Assembly: GCA_022885665.1 (NCBI GenBank)
Contig: JAGQDJ010000129.1
Coordinates: 90,978-154,977 of the forward strand
Length of the DNA: 64,000 nt
Reading direction: 5' to 3'
Origin: Triops longicaudatus
Taxonomy: Eukaryota > Arthropoda > Branchiopoda > Notostraca > Triopsidae
The position numbers and the translations under genes are program-made. Below the pieces are notes generated by a model. It ran no database searches. It was not told the origin of the DNA and saw nothing but the letters and a program-made list of their open reading frames with translations. Positions 21,655 through 34,320 of this stretch are shown here, piece by piece; within the stretch, counting starts at the first letter, position 1; each line of letters opens with the position of its first letter.

Positions 21655-24600
21655 TGATTTTAGTGGGTATTATCAGTTTACAGGCGCTGTCTTCGAATCT
21701 GTGGAACTTACATTGAAATTTGCTAAATTGTTTTTCCATAATTGTTTGTCTGTGTGTAATAGAAAATAGTACCATTCGCTTATTGGCTATGAAGCGAAGA
21801 TCGAGACTATTAGTTGGACTCATCGGTTAAAAAAAAAACAAAAAAAAAACTCAAGTTGCAACTTGTGTTTCTGAACGGTCGTCTCGGCCGGAGTGGCATT
21901 CGTTGTGTTCAATGGTAACTTTTGATCTATTCCGTTCTTCTCTAAGTTTTTACCGCTCCGTTCCGTTCCAGTAAATTTTTCAAACTTCTTTTCAGTTCCA
22001 GACAGTTCCTATCGATTTTTAAAATCGATTTTTAAATTGCCAGAAAAATCGATTACAAGTAATATTTTACATCCCTAATTTAATAAGCGGGAAATTTAAA
22101 ATAAACAGAAATCGACGAAAAGCAACCGTAAACATTTTTATTTACGACAAAAATTAATAATTTTCTTTAAAATATTAATATATAATGAAAAAATATTGCA
22201 GAAATAATTAGTGCTTAAATCAGATTAATTCACTAAAGAAAACTTTAAAAAAACGTTTAAATTGCATTAGAAACAATCCGGCGGCAGTCAAGGAGCAAGC
22301 GCATTAAGAACTATGTGAAACACGGTTAAGGTAAGTTAATCAATTAATTCTAAAGCACATTAACTGCAATATGACAGTAAAGACAATAATTAAAAATAAT
22401 AGCTTCAGCGGATTGAACGGAAGCTAGGTACGCACATCAGTCATGGACGGTTCTGACCCAAAATCTGATCCGGACCGCAAAAATGGATCTCTCGATTCGT
22501 CCTGAGTCGCGTTAAAGTTTTGCACGGATCGTGATTTGGCCCAGATCATGATCCGTGTCTTATTTCATACAGTTTCGCGATCCGTAGGCAAAGGATTCGG
22601 GTCAGATAGTTATCTGATGTCAGCCATTTTTAGTGATTCGGATCAATGCCCGTACAAATATATCAATCTGTAGTCAAGAATCCTGATCCGTGGCCAGTTA
22701 CATCTAGAGGTTTGGAATGGATTACGATTCACAGTTTGGAACCAATGTTCGGCACATTATTAGATGCAAAGTGATGCCCCCATTTAAACAATAGATCGGT
22801 TCTGCAAAAACCCCGCCTAAGCGGTAACGAGTTAATGAGCCATATTTCACATCTGTAAGGTAGGAATTCGTTCTATGCTCTTAAAACGCTTACCATATTG
22901 ACTTACAAAAATGTTAGCAATAATTAACTAAATCTTTAATTGTACGCATATAAAAAGTTACCGATAATATCTGAACAAATTTTAACTGCCATCATTTTAG
23001 AAGACTTCTAAATAGTATCGCCAATTACTGAAAATATATTCTGCATATTCGAGATGACTCGTTACACCGGCTTTCAGAATCCAACAAATCTGCTTTAATG
23101 CTTCGTAATATGGAGAGAGCAAAATATTTACCCTTATATTGAAAGAAAGCAAGAGTATATTATTTAGAGCTACAGAGCTGCATTTCATGTAATTTTAAAC
23201 AAAATATTACTACATTTCCGTGCGTGAAAAGCGAGAACGCGTAGAATGGGACCGCTTAAAAGGGGATTTCACCGTACAGTATTTCGGATCCGGTCACTTT
23301 TCCAGTGCAGTTTTTTCCACTTCCTTTGCCAATTTCTGTCTGTTATAAAAGGAATGATACCCAGCCCCGACTGAATTTCGTGTAGTTTTGAAAAATATGA
23401 TGTGACCGAAAAGTGACTCGTTGCGACTGTTCAAATAACACTGGGTTCGTGAGGTTCAAAGCTTCTTTCAATGGCCAATAGGGAGCTTGCCCGGACGCAA
23501 GGAACGGGCCCAAAACGTCGTTCTGTTCCCGTTCATTTTCGAGGAAATCCCGTCGGTTCAAATGAATGGATTGATTTGGGTTCCGTTCTGAAATACTGGT
23601 TGCAATACAAATTTAACATGTATGGAGGCAACGAAATTGATTAACTCCATTTGTTATCGATTTACAGTTAAATCCAGTTTTTCGTAAATCCCCCTGTCAC
23701 AAGAAATTCTGCACAACCCTCTCATCACATCATTAAAAATCGTCACAAACTGTCCATAATGAAAGGCCTTCACGCTCTTTCTATATGTTATAACTCTATG
23801 GTATTGCCTAAAACAAAATGATAAATTATAGCGAGAAGTGAGCAAAAGATATTTATATTCCCTGGTTTTGTTAGCATAAACAAATATGTAAGATTACGTC
23901 AAAGACTACAACTGCACAAAACAAAACAAAAAAAGTATCCTCAGTGGAAAGAAAACTCTCATATTTCAGCGAACTTTCTGTTAAATTATTTCTCAAAAGC
24001 AAAACTTCTACACCTTCAGTAGCAGATTATAGCAGAGTTCCGGAGTAAATTTTCTGGGTTGCTCCGCAACACACGCCCGCTCCAGCTTCGCTCCTGCATT
24101 TCCCAGAACGAAATACTTAATGTTTTTACAATTCTATTTGAATGATGTAAAATGGCAAATATAGGTAACAAAAGTAACACGTTAACTAACGTTTTAGCTT
24201 TATTGTTTATTGAATACGAAAAATAGTGCGCTGTTTATGATTATCGCACCTGTAAACTATAAAAATAAAATCCGCGCGCGCTATCTTATTTGGTAGGTTT
24301 GCTTCTAGTCTACCTTAGGAGCAGAGTTTTTCACTCCACTGACACATTGCGTCATGAGATGAGGGACGAACCAAGGTCCTTATGCTCTTCCTCAGCCAAA
24401 GTGGTGGTAGCCAATTTTGCACTAATGTTTAAAATTTCATCCGTTTAAAGCGGCGATTTGCTAAAGCTAGACCGCAAAAGACGAATTTCTCCGTGAAAAC
24501 CGGAGCATTGGAACAAGGAAAAATTTGGTTGCTCCGGCTCCGCTCTTGTTTCGGGCAAAAACCCCTCGCTCCACTACTCCAGCGCCGAGCTCCTCTCCAA

Positions 24601-25700
24601 AGCTATGAACTATACTGTGGCTGGGAATCGGTTCGGCTTGAATCGAATCTTTCGAGCCGAGTCGTGTCCATTTCGACTAGACCGTGATCGACCTCGATTC
24701 CATTTTCTCAAGCTTTCATGAACAAATTTCTCGACATGTGGCGCCATCTAACGTTTAAAACGTGCAGTTCTTTATAACTTGAGCTGAAGTCGAAGAATTA
24801 ACTAAATTCATTAGTGTGAGGCAGGCTTGCAGTTGTAAGTCCGAAATGAAGGATTTCAGCAGAGTTCAGCTCCTTTCGCTCCGATAGAAGCACTGCAACT
24901 CCAAGTTCTAATCGTTCTTTTCGCCTACGAACCATTCCAGTTCCAAATCCAAGTCTTTGTACTAAGTTTTTATACAAGTTCATATCAAACTCCTACCAAA
25001 GGAATTGCACAAGTATGTTAAATGCATTTCCATGCAAATTGGAACTATTTACAGTAATTTTAATTTTTTTCAGAACTCTGAGCCCTCGCTCATCAATGAA
25101 TAATTTTTTCATATCAAAAACGTTGTCAAAGACATTCACAACGAGTAACTGTTCGCAAAGACGCAATATTAATGCTTCTAAACGCAAGACTTCATTTTCT
25201 GGCCAGACTTTGCTGCAGACTGATTAATTGGAAACCAATCAGAGTTTACAAAGGACTCGTTGAGCTATTCCTTTCCACTACCCACATTCGTAGAAGCTTA
25301 AAGCGAAGGTAGTTTACAACAAGATACATCCCCTTAGTTACCCTAATTAGCACATTTCAGCTTTTGCCACTTTTTAAAGTGAAAGGAGTATGGACTGGCT
25401 ATGTCCCAGGTTCCTGATGAAAATGTTAACTTGATTTATACTGAAATTTTTAGATTTTTTTTTCCACCTGCAAATTCACTAGCGTTAAAATCCAACTCCA
25501 TTCCAAGTTAATCCAAATCAGTTGATGCCAATCAAGTGAAAGTTCAACTCGCTTGTAAAAACAGAGTTGTCTAAATTGACCAATTCCACAACGAACAATA
25601 AATAGGCTTAATACGGACTAAATGAAAATCAACTCCAATTCCGTGCAAGCCTGGTGTGAAGTGTTGTACAATCAAAGCTCCTTATTTGCGGTTTTAGTAT
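21655..25700. other. Gene-poor region, decayed repeats
   Basis: No supported gene. Near 21900-22080 the sequence has iterated CCGTTCC units and several ATCGATTTTTAAA repeats ending in TACATCCCT, like the edge of an old DNA transposon. Regions about 24040-24110 and 24490-24620 are rich in GCTCC / GGAGC words, also repeat-like. I could not define element borders. Confidence 0.4.
22440..22720. repeat. Cluster of GATCCG / CGGATC words
   Basis: At least seven GATCCG, CGGATC or near-variants (for example CTGATCCGGACC, ATGATCCGTG, GCGATCCGTAGG, CCTGATCCGTGG) occur within 280 bp of otherwise AT-rich sequence, in both orientations with irregular spacing. It is probably the inside of a decayed transposon; no ends found. 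Confidence 0.4.
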
Positions 25701-25708
25701 TCGTGGAC

Positions 25709-25710
<2 letters not shown>

Positions 25711-25742
<32 letters not shown>
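25711..25742. repeat. T32 homopolymer
   Basis: A run of 32 T on the plus strand. It may be the reverse-complement poly(A) tail of a retroposon lying to its left, but no body is recognisable. The length may be unreliable in the assembly. Confidence 0.8.
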
Positions 25743-25743
<1 letters not shown>

Positions 25744-25749
25744 AGACTG

Positions 25750-28180
25750 ACTCTGTTCGCGGCAAAATATTTCACTACTCGCAGGTCGTTCTGGTCAAAA
25801 CCATTCAAAATCGTAGAATTTTTTGCATAAGACAAGCATTAAGGCTACGGGATACCTTAGCTGGGGAAGACGCAAACGTGTTGATGTCTTTGCAAGCATA
25901 ATGCATTTTTCCGTTGCATCCGCACGCTATCTAGTGTTTTTACGCCACGAAAAAGCAGTTTGGCAAAAAACTATTCAGGTCATAACTCAAAAACTAAGTT
26001 TCAGATTGCAACCCTATTCTCTCTGAAAATAAATAAAAAATAATCTAATAGCTGTCGTGGGCTGATTTTTTAAAAATATTTTTTCCTTCAAAGCTAAAAA
26101 ATGTGTTCCTCATTTGCAATTTTTTCGCGCAATGATTTAAGAAAATCACTTTAATAGTCGCGAAATTTCTCGCCGCGAGAGCGTGAAGTCACGGGGGATA
26201 AGAGACGTCACACTAAGACATCACGTGCCCTCACTGAACCAATAAAAACCGCGATTTTCATGCCCGCACGCGCCGTACAATCCACTTGTTACGTCTACAG
26301 CACCACGTGACCGCGCTGAATATTTTCTTTTTTCCTGAATTTATTTCTCGTCATTATTTCGCGCGTGATAAAAAGAAACATATCTGGAATCCTATATTTT
26401 TTTGGTGTCTATTGCCCTTTGATTTGGTAAAAAAATCTATAACAAGCCGCTTTTGTCTGAGAGTAATAGTGACGTTTTTACAAGATTTAATTTAAAAAAA
26501 GCATACACTTATGGCACAAATAATATAAAAAAGATCGGTTCGAGCAATCAAAATGGCGAAACTAAGTTGATATATTAAATTTACTTCCTAATTTAATGTT
26601 ATTTTCCTAATTTAATAATGTTTACATTTATGGAGCGAATTTCGATTTTCAGAATAAAGACTGATGAAGCAGTTCCTGAAGTTAGTTGAGTTATAATATT
26701 TTAAAGGCGATGGAACCGGAGAAAACAACCTAATGCTTTAAGAAGACATAGGCTTCATAACGATTGATTTGTCTGTTGGGCAGACTAGATCTAAATGACA
26801 ATTCCCTGTCATTTCATTTTTAGTTTTCGCAATTTTGGATCGCATTCGTATATACCAATGTAATTTCCCACTCCTCATTCGCGATTTTCCTTATCCTCGG
26901 TTTTTCTCGGTAACGGATCTCCCGCGAGTATGGAGTTTTGACCGTATTATGTGCTACAGTGTTCATTGTATATTTCATTTTTTGTTGTTTTTACCATTCT
27001 TACTAGAATAAGGAAATGTTAATTTCTGCTACTATGCTTAAATACACTAGCCCTATAGTATACAGCATTTTATTGCTTTGAAAGAAGAACCATGTTTGCC
27101 ATACGACGTTAATCACATTCTCTCTTTAATATAATGTATATGTGCTTGATTAGGCAAGCACCCTGTCATGACGAACGTACGATGTATGTAAATTACACGG
27201 AGACCGTTATGAAAAATCGCTCAGGTTCTTCCAGGTTGCAAATCTTAAGCCCTCCTTGTCAGTTGCACGAGACAGGATGGCAAAAGACCGAGCAAAGATA
27301 TGTGCAAGACAAACGCCAGCAAGAAAAAATAAGAGTATGTTATATCAAAGAAAATAACAGTGTCATGCCACCCTGTGTACCACGTGACCAAACTGAGAAA
27401 TCAAGGCTGCGGGCTTCTCAGAGTTGAACTTCCAATCGTGCAATCATGCTTTTGCATCCTTTTTTGTATTAATTTGGGATACAACTTCTTTTTTCAAACT
27501 ATATTAGCCGCACAGCTTGCCTATTTATACCAGCCCGTAACATTAAGCCCCCCAAAAAATATTAGTTTAACGGAACAGTTTTTATGCAGGTGAAACTGTC
27601 GTCCGACATGGGTCAAGCTTATTTGATCCCTTTATTTTCCTTTCGCATGCCGCATTTTCGTCTCAGGCTCACTTGTCGGCATTGTGCCCGGTTGGGGTAC
27701 GTACAATAGAGATTGCCTCCTCTCCGATTAGAAATGCTGGCTGCGTCAAGCGTCTTGGAGGGACCAGCTCATTAGCAACCAAGGCAGCCAATCGGCTTCC
27801 AGTAACAGATATTTTACGTATATTGAAGAGCTGAAATAGAAGCGATTGGATCATGCGCACCGTCACGAAAGAATTCCTCGGTAAAAATGTGCAATCCGTT
27901 AAATGCGCAAAATGTTTCTTTGCGGTTATGTGGAAGTGAAAATATATTTTCCTTTTATAAAGTGGCGCAGGCCAATGACCCTCGTAGGTGTCGTATATTC
28001 GTGCCGTCAACTGGTCACGTCGTATGTCGTTCGTTGTTCCTCAATAAATAATAAGTTTTACATTTTTCGCTTAGTTCGTAAAGAAACTGGTAAGTTAAAA
28101 AAATCAAACTTCCGCTTCATGGTAGGCAGCAATAAACGTTTGTGATCACAAAAGAAAGCAAACTATAGGACCATTTATTG
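25750..28180. other. Gene-poor region
   Basis: No supported gene. Around 26160-26290 the sequence is GC-richer with a palindrome TCTCGCCGCGAGA (26168-26180), a GACGTCAC and a CACGTG, which could be a regulatory element or a transposon end. A minus-strand frame of 113 codons at 27669-28010 has a plausible composition but no recognisable family. Confidence 0.35.
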
Positions 28181-28188
28181 CCACTCAT

Positions 28189-28779
28189 AGTGCTAAGCAA
28201 AGAAAACCTTTACCGAGCAAGTCACAGAAGTCTAATCATACCTGTTGATGCTGATGTACCTTCATTTACGGGAAATGGAGTCGGACTATTCGCTCACAAG
28301 CTGGATGTCACCGCGAAGTTTAACATGAGCATTACAAAGACGATGCATGAATGAACCCCTACAGTACGCTCATTATATTGATAAACCATGGAGAAACTTA
28401 AAATTTTCCTTTCTCGTAATTAATAAATGGAAGATTTTCAATTATGCCTACCAGAAATTGTTATACGAATCAAACACGTTCATAGTCACTGCGTGTTTAT
28501 ATACTATTTGTAGTATTTTCTTTACTGACATTAAATCTAAAAACGTGAGGTAACAGAGTATACACTGTAATCGTAATGCGGATTTATCAAATTTGCCTAT
28601 AGAAATGCGCTTCACTTACACACCTTTCACGCCTTTTGTTTTTTAAACTTTGCGGTTGAAGTTCACCTTGTAAGGGATTTGCCCGAGTCAGTTCCCCGGT
28701 TAATGAAGGTAAATCAGTCTCAAAAGGCATAATTAGACTTCCGTGACTTGCTCGGTAAAGGTTCTTTTGCTCAGCACTG
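28189..28779. mobile_element. MITE family A, long copy with about 135-bp inverted arms
   Basis: Left arm 28189-28321 (AGTGCTAAGCAAAG ... CCTTTACCGAGCAAGTCAC ...) and right arm 28645-28779, whose reverse complement begins CAGTGCTGAGCAAAAG and carries the same CCTTTACCGAGCAAGTCAC block. Arms align over their whole length with moderate divergence. The CAGTG end suggests hAT ancestry, but flanking 8-mers do not match cleanly. A related copy lies at 19941-20213. The 320-bp centre has no credible coding frame. Confidence 0.7.
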
Positions 28780-28897
28780 TACCAATCCTGGAAAACGTGC
28801 GTTCTCTCAAAGCAAACACGAAACTCTTCAAGTGATTTTTGACACTATGTATACATTTCAATTGATAGACTACAGAAAACTTCCATATCACATTACT

Positions 28898-28972
28898 ACA
28901 GTATAAAAGTTACACTCTACAAAGGTTAAATTGTAACCTTTGATTCTGGCTGCATTGTAACCTTTATACTGT
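28898..28972. repeat. Inverted repeat with nested inner hairpin
   Basis: ACAGTATAAAAGTTACA at 28898-28914 is the inverse of TGTAACCTTTATACTGT at 28956-28972 with one mismatch. Inside lies a second hairpin (AAAGGTTA 28921-28928 with TAACCTTT 28934-28941). ATTGTAACCTTT also occurs twice directly. It looks like a very small foldback element next to MITE family A. Confidence 0.5.
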
Positions 28973-28979
28973 GACATTA

Positions 28980-30760
28980 CTTTGCTTCTTCTTATATGAA
29001 AAAAAGAAAGCTGTGAGACCTGAAACTTAATGCCTGTAGACTTTACAGGTGCAGGTATACGTCAGGTGACATTTTAAGTGATTTTTCCCTTCTTAGCTAT
29101 GCGTTTCCTTTCGGAACTTTATTCTTCTCCGTTTTGGAAAACGTTTACGACTTGATTGCAGCATTTTGTGCTAGGACTTGGCGAACGCTTCAAGGAACAT
29201 CCGAAAAGAAGAAAAAAGCACCATAAAACTTCGCTATCAAGAAAAACATATACCCTTTCTTTCTCTCCATTTTGTATCCTTTTTATTACAAAGAAACCAG
29301 GATACTCTTTTCCATCTGCTACTGAAGAGCGTTGGTACTTCTTTACACGCCAATGGACATTTTTAATTTTAGTACCCAGATTGCTACATTCTGTACATCA
29401 TACTATCTTTAGCACATCTTCATGTAAATATTCAGGTCGTGAAAGCTTTCTTAAGTAGCAGCCGTAGTATCCAGAAATACAGTAGAAAAATTCTTTTTTT
29501 CTTTTAACCTTTAGAGTTAAATAAGAAAAACTAATGTATATATTTGTTATTGTTTTAACTGTTACATAAAAAAAAAATTATTGAAGTGAAACGATGTACG
29601 GTAACGAGCAAAGCTCACGCCGACGAAAGAAATAAAATAAAAATAAGAAAAATGAATTGCCAATATGTCCGTAAGAAAGAAAAAAAGGAATGAAAGACTA
29701 TTTTAAGTTTGAAAACCTAGTCAACCAATTTTTAGCATGGTCACCGTTTGCTCAACATATCCGGAGATTGTTAATATTTCCTTATTAGGCTTGGTGATTT
29801 GCCGTACTCAGGAACAAGGTCAAATGATAAAATGCGATGGTTTGGCGAAATAAAAATATAATTGGACACTTCACGATCATTAGTATCAGGATAGAATGAT
29901 AGAAATTTTGAAATACTCATTTTTTGTGCAAGGATTAGTAGAAAAAACGCGTATTTCAGTTTTACGCTATGTATAAAGTAAACAATTTTGCAAAATTCTT
30001 CATAATGCTAGGTTTTCCTGGGAATCAAAAGAAGTGCTGTACGTTTGAAGAAATTAAGCAAAAGTGAGATTATATGAACCATGCCTCCCCAAAATTCCAG
30101 CCCCACCCACGAACCAAGATCCTCGCTACGGCCCTGAAATGAACAGGCTGGGCAGATGCACCTGTTTTGTCCAATATGTTCCGTGATTGCAGAAATGGGA
30201 CATGGACTCTTCCTCGCAAGCATACGAGTAATTTGAAATTATTTTACTATTATTATATAACTTATATAAATGTTTTCACTGTAAATTATAATGTTTTCAC
30301 ATTATTATATGACCATTTTTTATGTTTACAATGTTTTCACTAGTTTTAGTAGCATAATTTTCATAAAATATTGTCACTGCATAGATAATCGCTATTGGGC
30401 TGATTCCAAACTTTCTGTTTGGCTCCCAGTGGTGGAGCTGCCATTGCTCAAACGTTTGTTACACTTTCGTGCTTATCACAGTAAAACTTGAAGAATTTAA
30501 CATCAAATTATTACATTTTGAGTAAAAGTAGACGAGTTGCGAATGTGAAAGAAATTTTCAAATCAGTTTAAGGACTCAGAAGTGATATTATAGTCTCAGA
30601 GCTCCCAGAGCTTGCATTATTAAAGGAATCTGTAGCAGAATGAATCAACGTACTGCAAAACGGGGCTAATTCTGAGCACGGGGATTAACATTGAACAGTG
30701 TATAGGAATCGGTACGCCGTCTACACCTTAGCCACGCAACGCAAAGCAAGAAATAAAGGG
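28980..30760. other. Gene-poor region around repeat family B
   Basis: Apart from the repeat at 29517-29640, I see only chance-length frames. Three direct copies of ATGTTTTCAC occur between 30270 and 30340 in AT-rich sequence, a short degenerate tandem repeat. Confidence 0.4.
29517..29640 (+). repeat. Retroposon-like repeat family B, copy 1
   Basis: Shares a stretch of about 120 bp with the reverse complement of 62640-62757, including ATGTATATATTTGTTA, TTTTAACTGTTACAT and AACGAGCAAAGCTCACGCCG. Both copies then run into GAAAGAAATAAA and A-rich sequence. Similarity stops sharply on the 5' side, as for a 5'-truncated retroposon. No coding frame. Confidence 0.7.
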
Positions 30761-30769
30761 TCGCCAGAT

Positions 30770-31110
30770 TCAGCGATAAATAGGCTTTTTTTAGGATACC
30801 AAAACCAAGTTTTGTCTTAACACACCTACTGGCAACAAGAAGTTAAGAGACTTCTAGAAGTGTAAGAGACTTTTTGGCACATTTTTTATTTTTCGGATTT
30901 TCACTACCGAAAAGTAAAAGCATGTTCCAGAAAGTCTCTTTTCCACAAAAGATACTTCAACGACCAGCCTTTTTACTATCTACATCAAAGCGCGGTTGCA
31001 ACCGTTATGGCTTATGGCTGTTCCAAGGCTAGCAAGCCCTACCTAGCTAAGGGAGCGAACCAGGCTCAAGGAGGACGCGACTTGCGAAGAAAAACTCAGG
31101 AAAATGAACA
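30770..31110 (+). repeat. A-tailed interspersed repeat family C, copy 1
   Basis: Matches 33955-34310 in order over several blocks: ATAGGCTTT...TTAG.ATACC.AAAC, a middle block with AGAGACTTTT.TTGGCACA, and a 3' block CTTATGGCT...CCAAGGCTAGC ... GGAGGACGCGACTTGC followed by AAGAAAAA. The A-rich end fixes orientation and suggests a non-LTR retroposon or SINE. Divergence is high. Confidence 0.6.
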
Positions 31111-33954
31111 AAAAAGAAACTTCAAAATTGTAAAGGCTGTAGAGAGACAAGACTAAAGCATTTTATGAAACCGTAGGACATGCAACCATTAAAGAATGTG
31201 TAAAGAAATATAAAGTTTAAGGCGTTAGTACCTCTTTTTCTGACGATCTCTTTTCTTTAATATTTTGTTATAAAATAACTGAAGTAATTATTTTTGAAAA
31301 AAGGATCAAACTTCTTCGGCTGATTTACAAGCATAGCTTCGAACCAAAAATTTTCCGCCAACGTGGTATTTCTGAATTTTGTCGAGCAATTCCATGTCCG
31401 CGTTCAAGGTTATACCTGTCATGGGGTAGCTTTGAACACCAATTTTTAATGTGCAATACTCCTAAAATTTTACAGTGAATTCGAAAGTTAAGGGTCTTTG
31501 TAATTTCTCGGAACAATCTACAGAACCTAAGCTTTTTGTTTAGCTTTTAATTAAAAATTAGCTGAAATATACAAGAAACACGAAAATATAAGAACCTTTT
31601 CGATTCGGTGTTACCCTGTTTGACGATATGGACTCAAACTTTCAATTAATTAAAAGGACAATTATTTTTGAGCGTATGAGACTGCCAGTTGACTCGACAA
31701 ACCTGTGGAGCAATGAAAACAGTGGATCTTCTATCGAATATGGGTTGTGGCCAAATCAAAGCGAAGTTTCTTCCGTTATCATTACAGTGTTTTACTTTGA
31801 TTTCAGTTTTTAAATCGCATGTTATTTAAATATTCGTAGTTCATCAGTTATATGCCAAAATTGTATTTCTTTTTTTTTAATGCTCGCACGTCTCCTCTGA
31901 TGATATTCATGGGTTTCACGCAATTCAGTTTGACCTCGTATTAATGAACGAAGACAGTCTAGAAAGATTGCCTGCATCCTTCGCTAGATGTCCAGTGAAA
32001 AACTGATTTCAAAGTGTTAAAATGCGGTGGTCTACTTTGCAAGAGAAGTTCACCATATTTCCGATGTAAGACTTAGCAAAGAGTTACTGAGTCCTTTACT
32101 CGTATGTTTTGAGAAATTACTATAATCGCACACGGCCGTATGTAAATTAGCTGTGATGAAAATCATCGTTGAGAGCGCAGCGAGCGAGTTGTGTAGTTGA
32201 CTGACTAATTTAAATATTCCTTATTCGAACTGACCATACAATAATTTAGAGTTCATTGGGTACGCACTCTGACAGACATGCAAAAAAAATGTAAAACGAC
32301 GAAAGGCCTAGCTTACTTGTCAGTGCAAGTGCCTACCAAGGAGATAAAGTCATGGATTCAATTCGTGGAAGCTAGATTGACATGGCAGACCATGATCTTT
32401 TCCTTTCTTAAGATTATGACGACGTTTAGGTGACTTTAAAATTATCTCCTGCGCAAGATTCATCAAGGGCACTCCTATTTTATGAAAAAATATACTCCAG
32501 CTATTGTGGAAAAAATGCGTGAAAAACGGTCATCATTGAGTTTTTTTTTCAACTTATTTAAATCGCTATTTAGCTCGTGCAGTCATCACGCGCTTCGGAA
32601 GGAGGGCGTTTGCAAGAACATGACACATGTGGCACGTGGAAGATGAACGTCCCTCACTGCCAGAGGAACTCCTGGAAAAGAGCTAAACACTTCTCTACCC
32701 ACACACTCACATTTGATGAAGCGGTTGTTCCTGAAGTTGAATAGCCCAGACTTACTGGGTCTTTCGTTTTTCCTTCAGCCGATGTCACATTAAACATATG
32801 TTGCTCTTATTTAAAAGTACAAAAATCTTGTTACGTATTGGCATTTCCTTGTAAGGCAATAAGAGTTTAATAGTGTAGTGAAGGATGTGAAGTGGGGATT
32901 GTTGAACTTGCAGCAAACTGCAGCCAATGAACTATAGAAATCTTTCAGGTCGCTCTAAAATAGCCTTAATTACCAATACATATTGCTTACTTTACAGACT
33001 TAAGCGCGAGAATAGCACTTTTAACACTAGAAATTATTTAAATCTGATGTCTCTGCTTTTCGTACATAAATGGAGACATGTTTGTTTATTTGTGTTTAAA
33101 ACGTCAGACGTCGTATTTGCGATTTAATTGTCATATTTGACAGTCGGATAATATTTAAGAAAGGACTACCTTTTACACAAATTAAGTAAACATGGTTCAA
33201 ATACAAAGCTTACTTTTGCAAATGTTTATGGTGGTAAAGTAAATATAACGTGCATTATTTATAAATACGCTTAATTAGATAAGTTACTAGAATAAATTTT
33301 GTGTACTTTAATTCAGTGCGATTTCAGTTATATGTTACGTAACGTGTGTCGTATACAGTAATACAAAATCGTGTATCGGGATAAGGTTGTTGTCAAAAAT
33401 ACGAAAATTTTTGTAAAGAAAAAACAGGGTCCAGTTGCATCACTGTTTACCACTACACTACAGTGTTTCCATATGTTTGTTTTGGTTTCAAGTGTCTACA
33501 ACTTAAAATTTACATAATTTAATCTAACCAAATTTGATCTAACTGACCTAACCGAATTCAACCTAATCTAAGTGAACCTATCTAAACATAACATGCTATG
33601 AGGCGTAAATAAGAGAAGTACCCGAGTATCTTTTTTCAGGATAAACAGGTTAAACCCGAATGAGACTTCGCTACAACGGACGACCAAGGGGCTGGAGAAC
33701 GTGTTCGTCACAGCAGATTGTTTGTAATAACAAGTATTGGCTTCAATATTTCCTGTTTCCTCGGGACATGTGGACCTTGTACAAAATAGCTCATTATCTG
33801 TAATAACCAGTATCCGTTATAACGAAATCTTACTATTTTAATTACCGTCAGTAAAGATTATTCTGAGCACACGGTTACTTTGAGCATTTTACGGGGAACC
33901 ATAGGCGCTGCTCCTCAAATATACGACAACATGGAACAAACTAAGTACGGTCAG
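31111..33954. other. Gene-poor AT-rich region
   Basis: No gene supported. A short TAACC-type repeat at 33525-33600 is listed separately; the rest shows nothing beyond AT-rich single-copy-looking sequence. Confidence 0.4.
33525..33600. repeat. Degenerate CCTAA / TCTAACC stretch
   Basis: TAATCTAACC, GATCTAACTGACCTAACC, CAACCTAATCTAA and GAACCTATCTAAAC follow each other. Composition matches the repeat stretches at 18900-18955 and 46560-46620, although the conserved core of that family is not visible here. Confidence 0.4.
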
Positions 33955-34320
33955 TTTCAGCGGCGCATAGGCTTTCTTAGAATACCGAAACGGAGGTTCT
34001 GTTTTGATACGTTTTCTAGAAACAGAAAGTTAAAATTAAGAGACTTTTCTTGGCACACGTTCATTGTCTTCAGTTTTTAACTACCAAAAGACAACTATGA
34101 AAGTAAGAGGCTCAGTTCTGTTCCTAAAATATTGTTTGGATCATTCTTTCTCCCATTCAAATCAAAATACAGTCATAGCCTTTCGCATTTTCGCGAGGTT
34201 CAAAGTTACCAGTATACTCTGACCCTTTTCCTATCTTATGGCTTACGGCTTTCCCGAGGCTAGCGAAGAAGGGACTGCGTCGGGGAGGACGCGACTTGCA
34301 AAGAAAAAAAAACAACAACA
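33955..34320 (+). repeat. A-tailed interspersed repeat family C, copy 2
   Basis: Same orientation and block order as 30770-31110, ending GGAGGACGCGACTTGCAAAG and then an A-rich tail with CAACAACA. The 66-codon frame across it is not credible. Confidence 0.6.
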
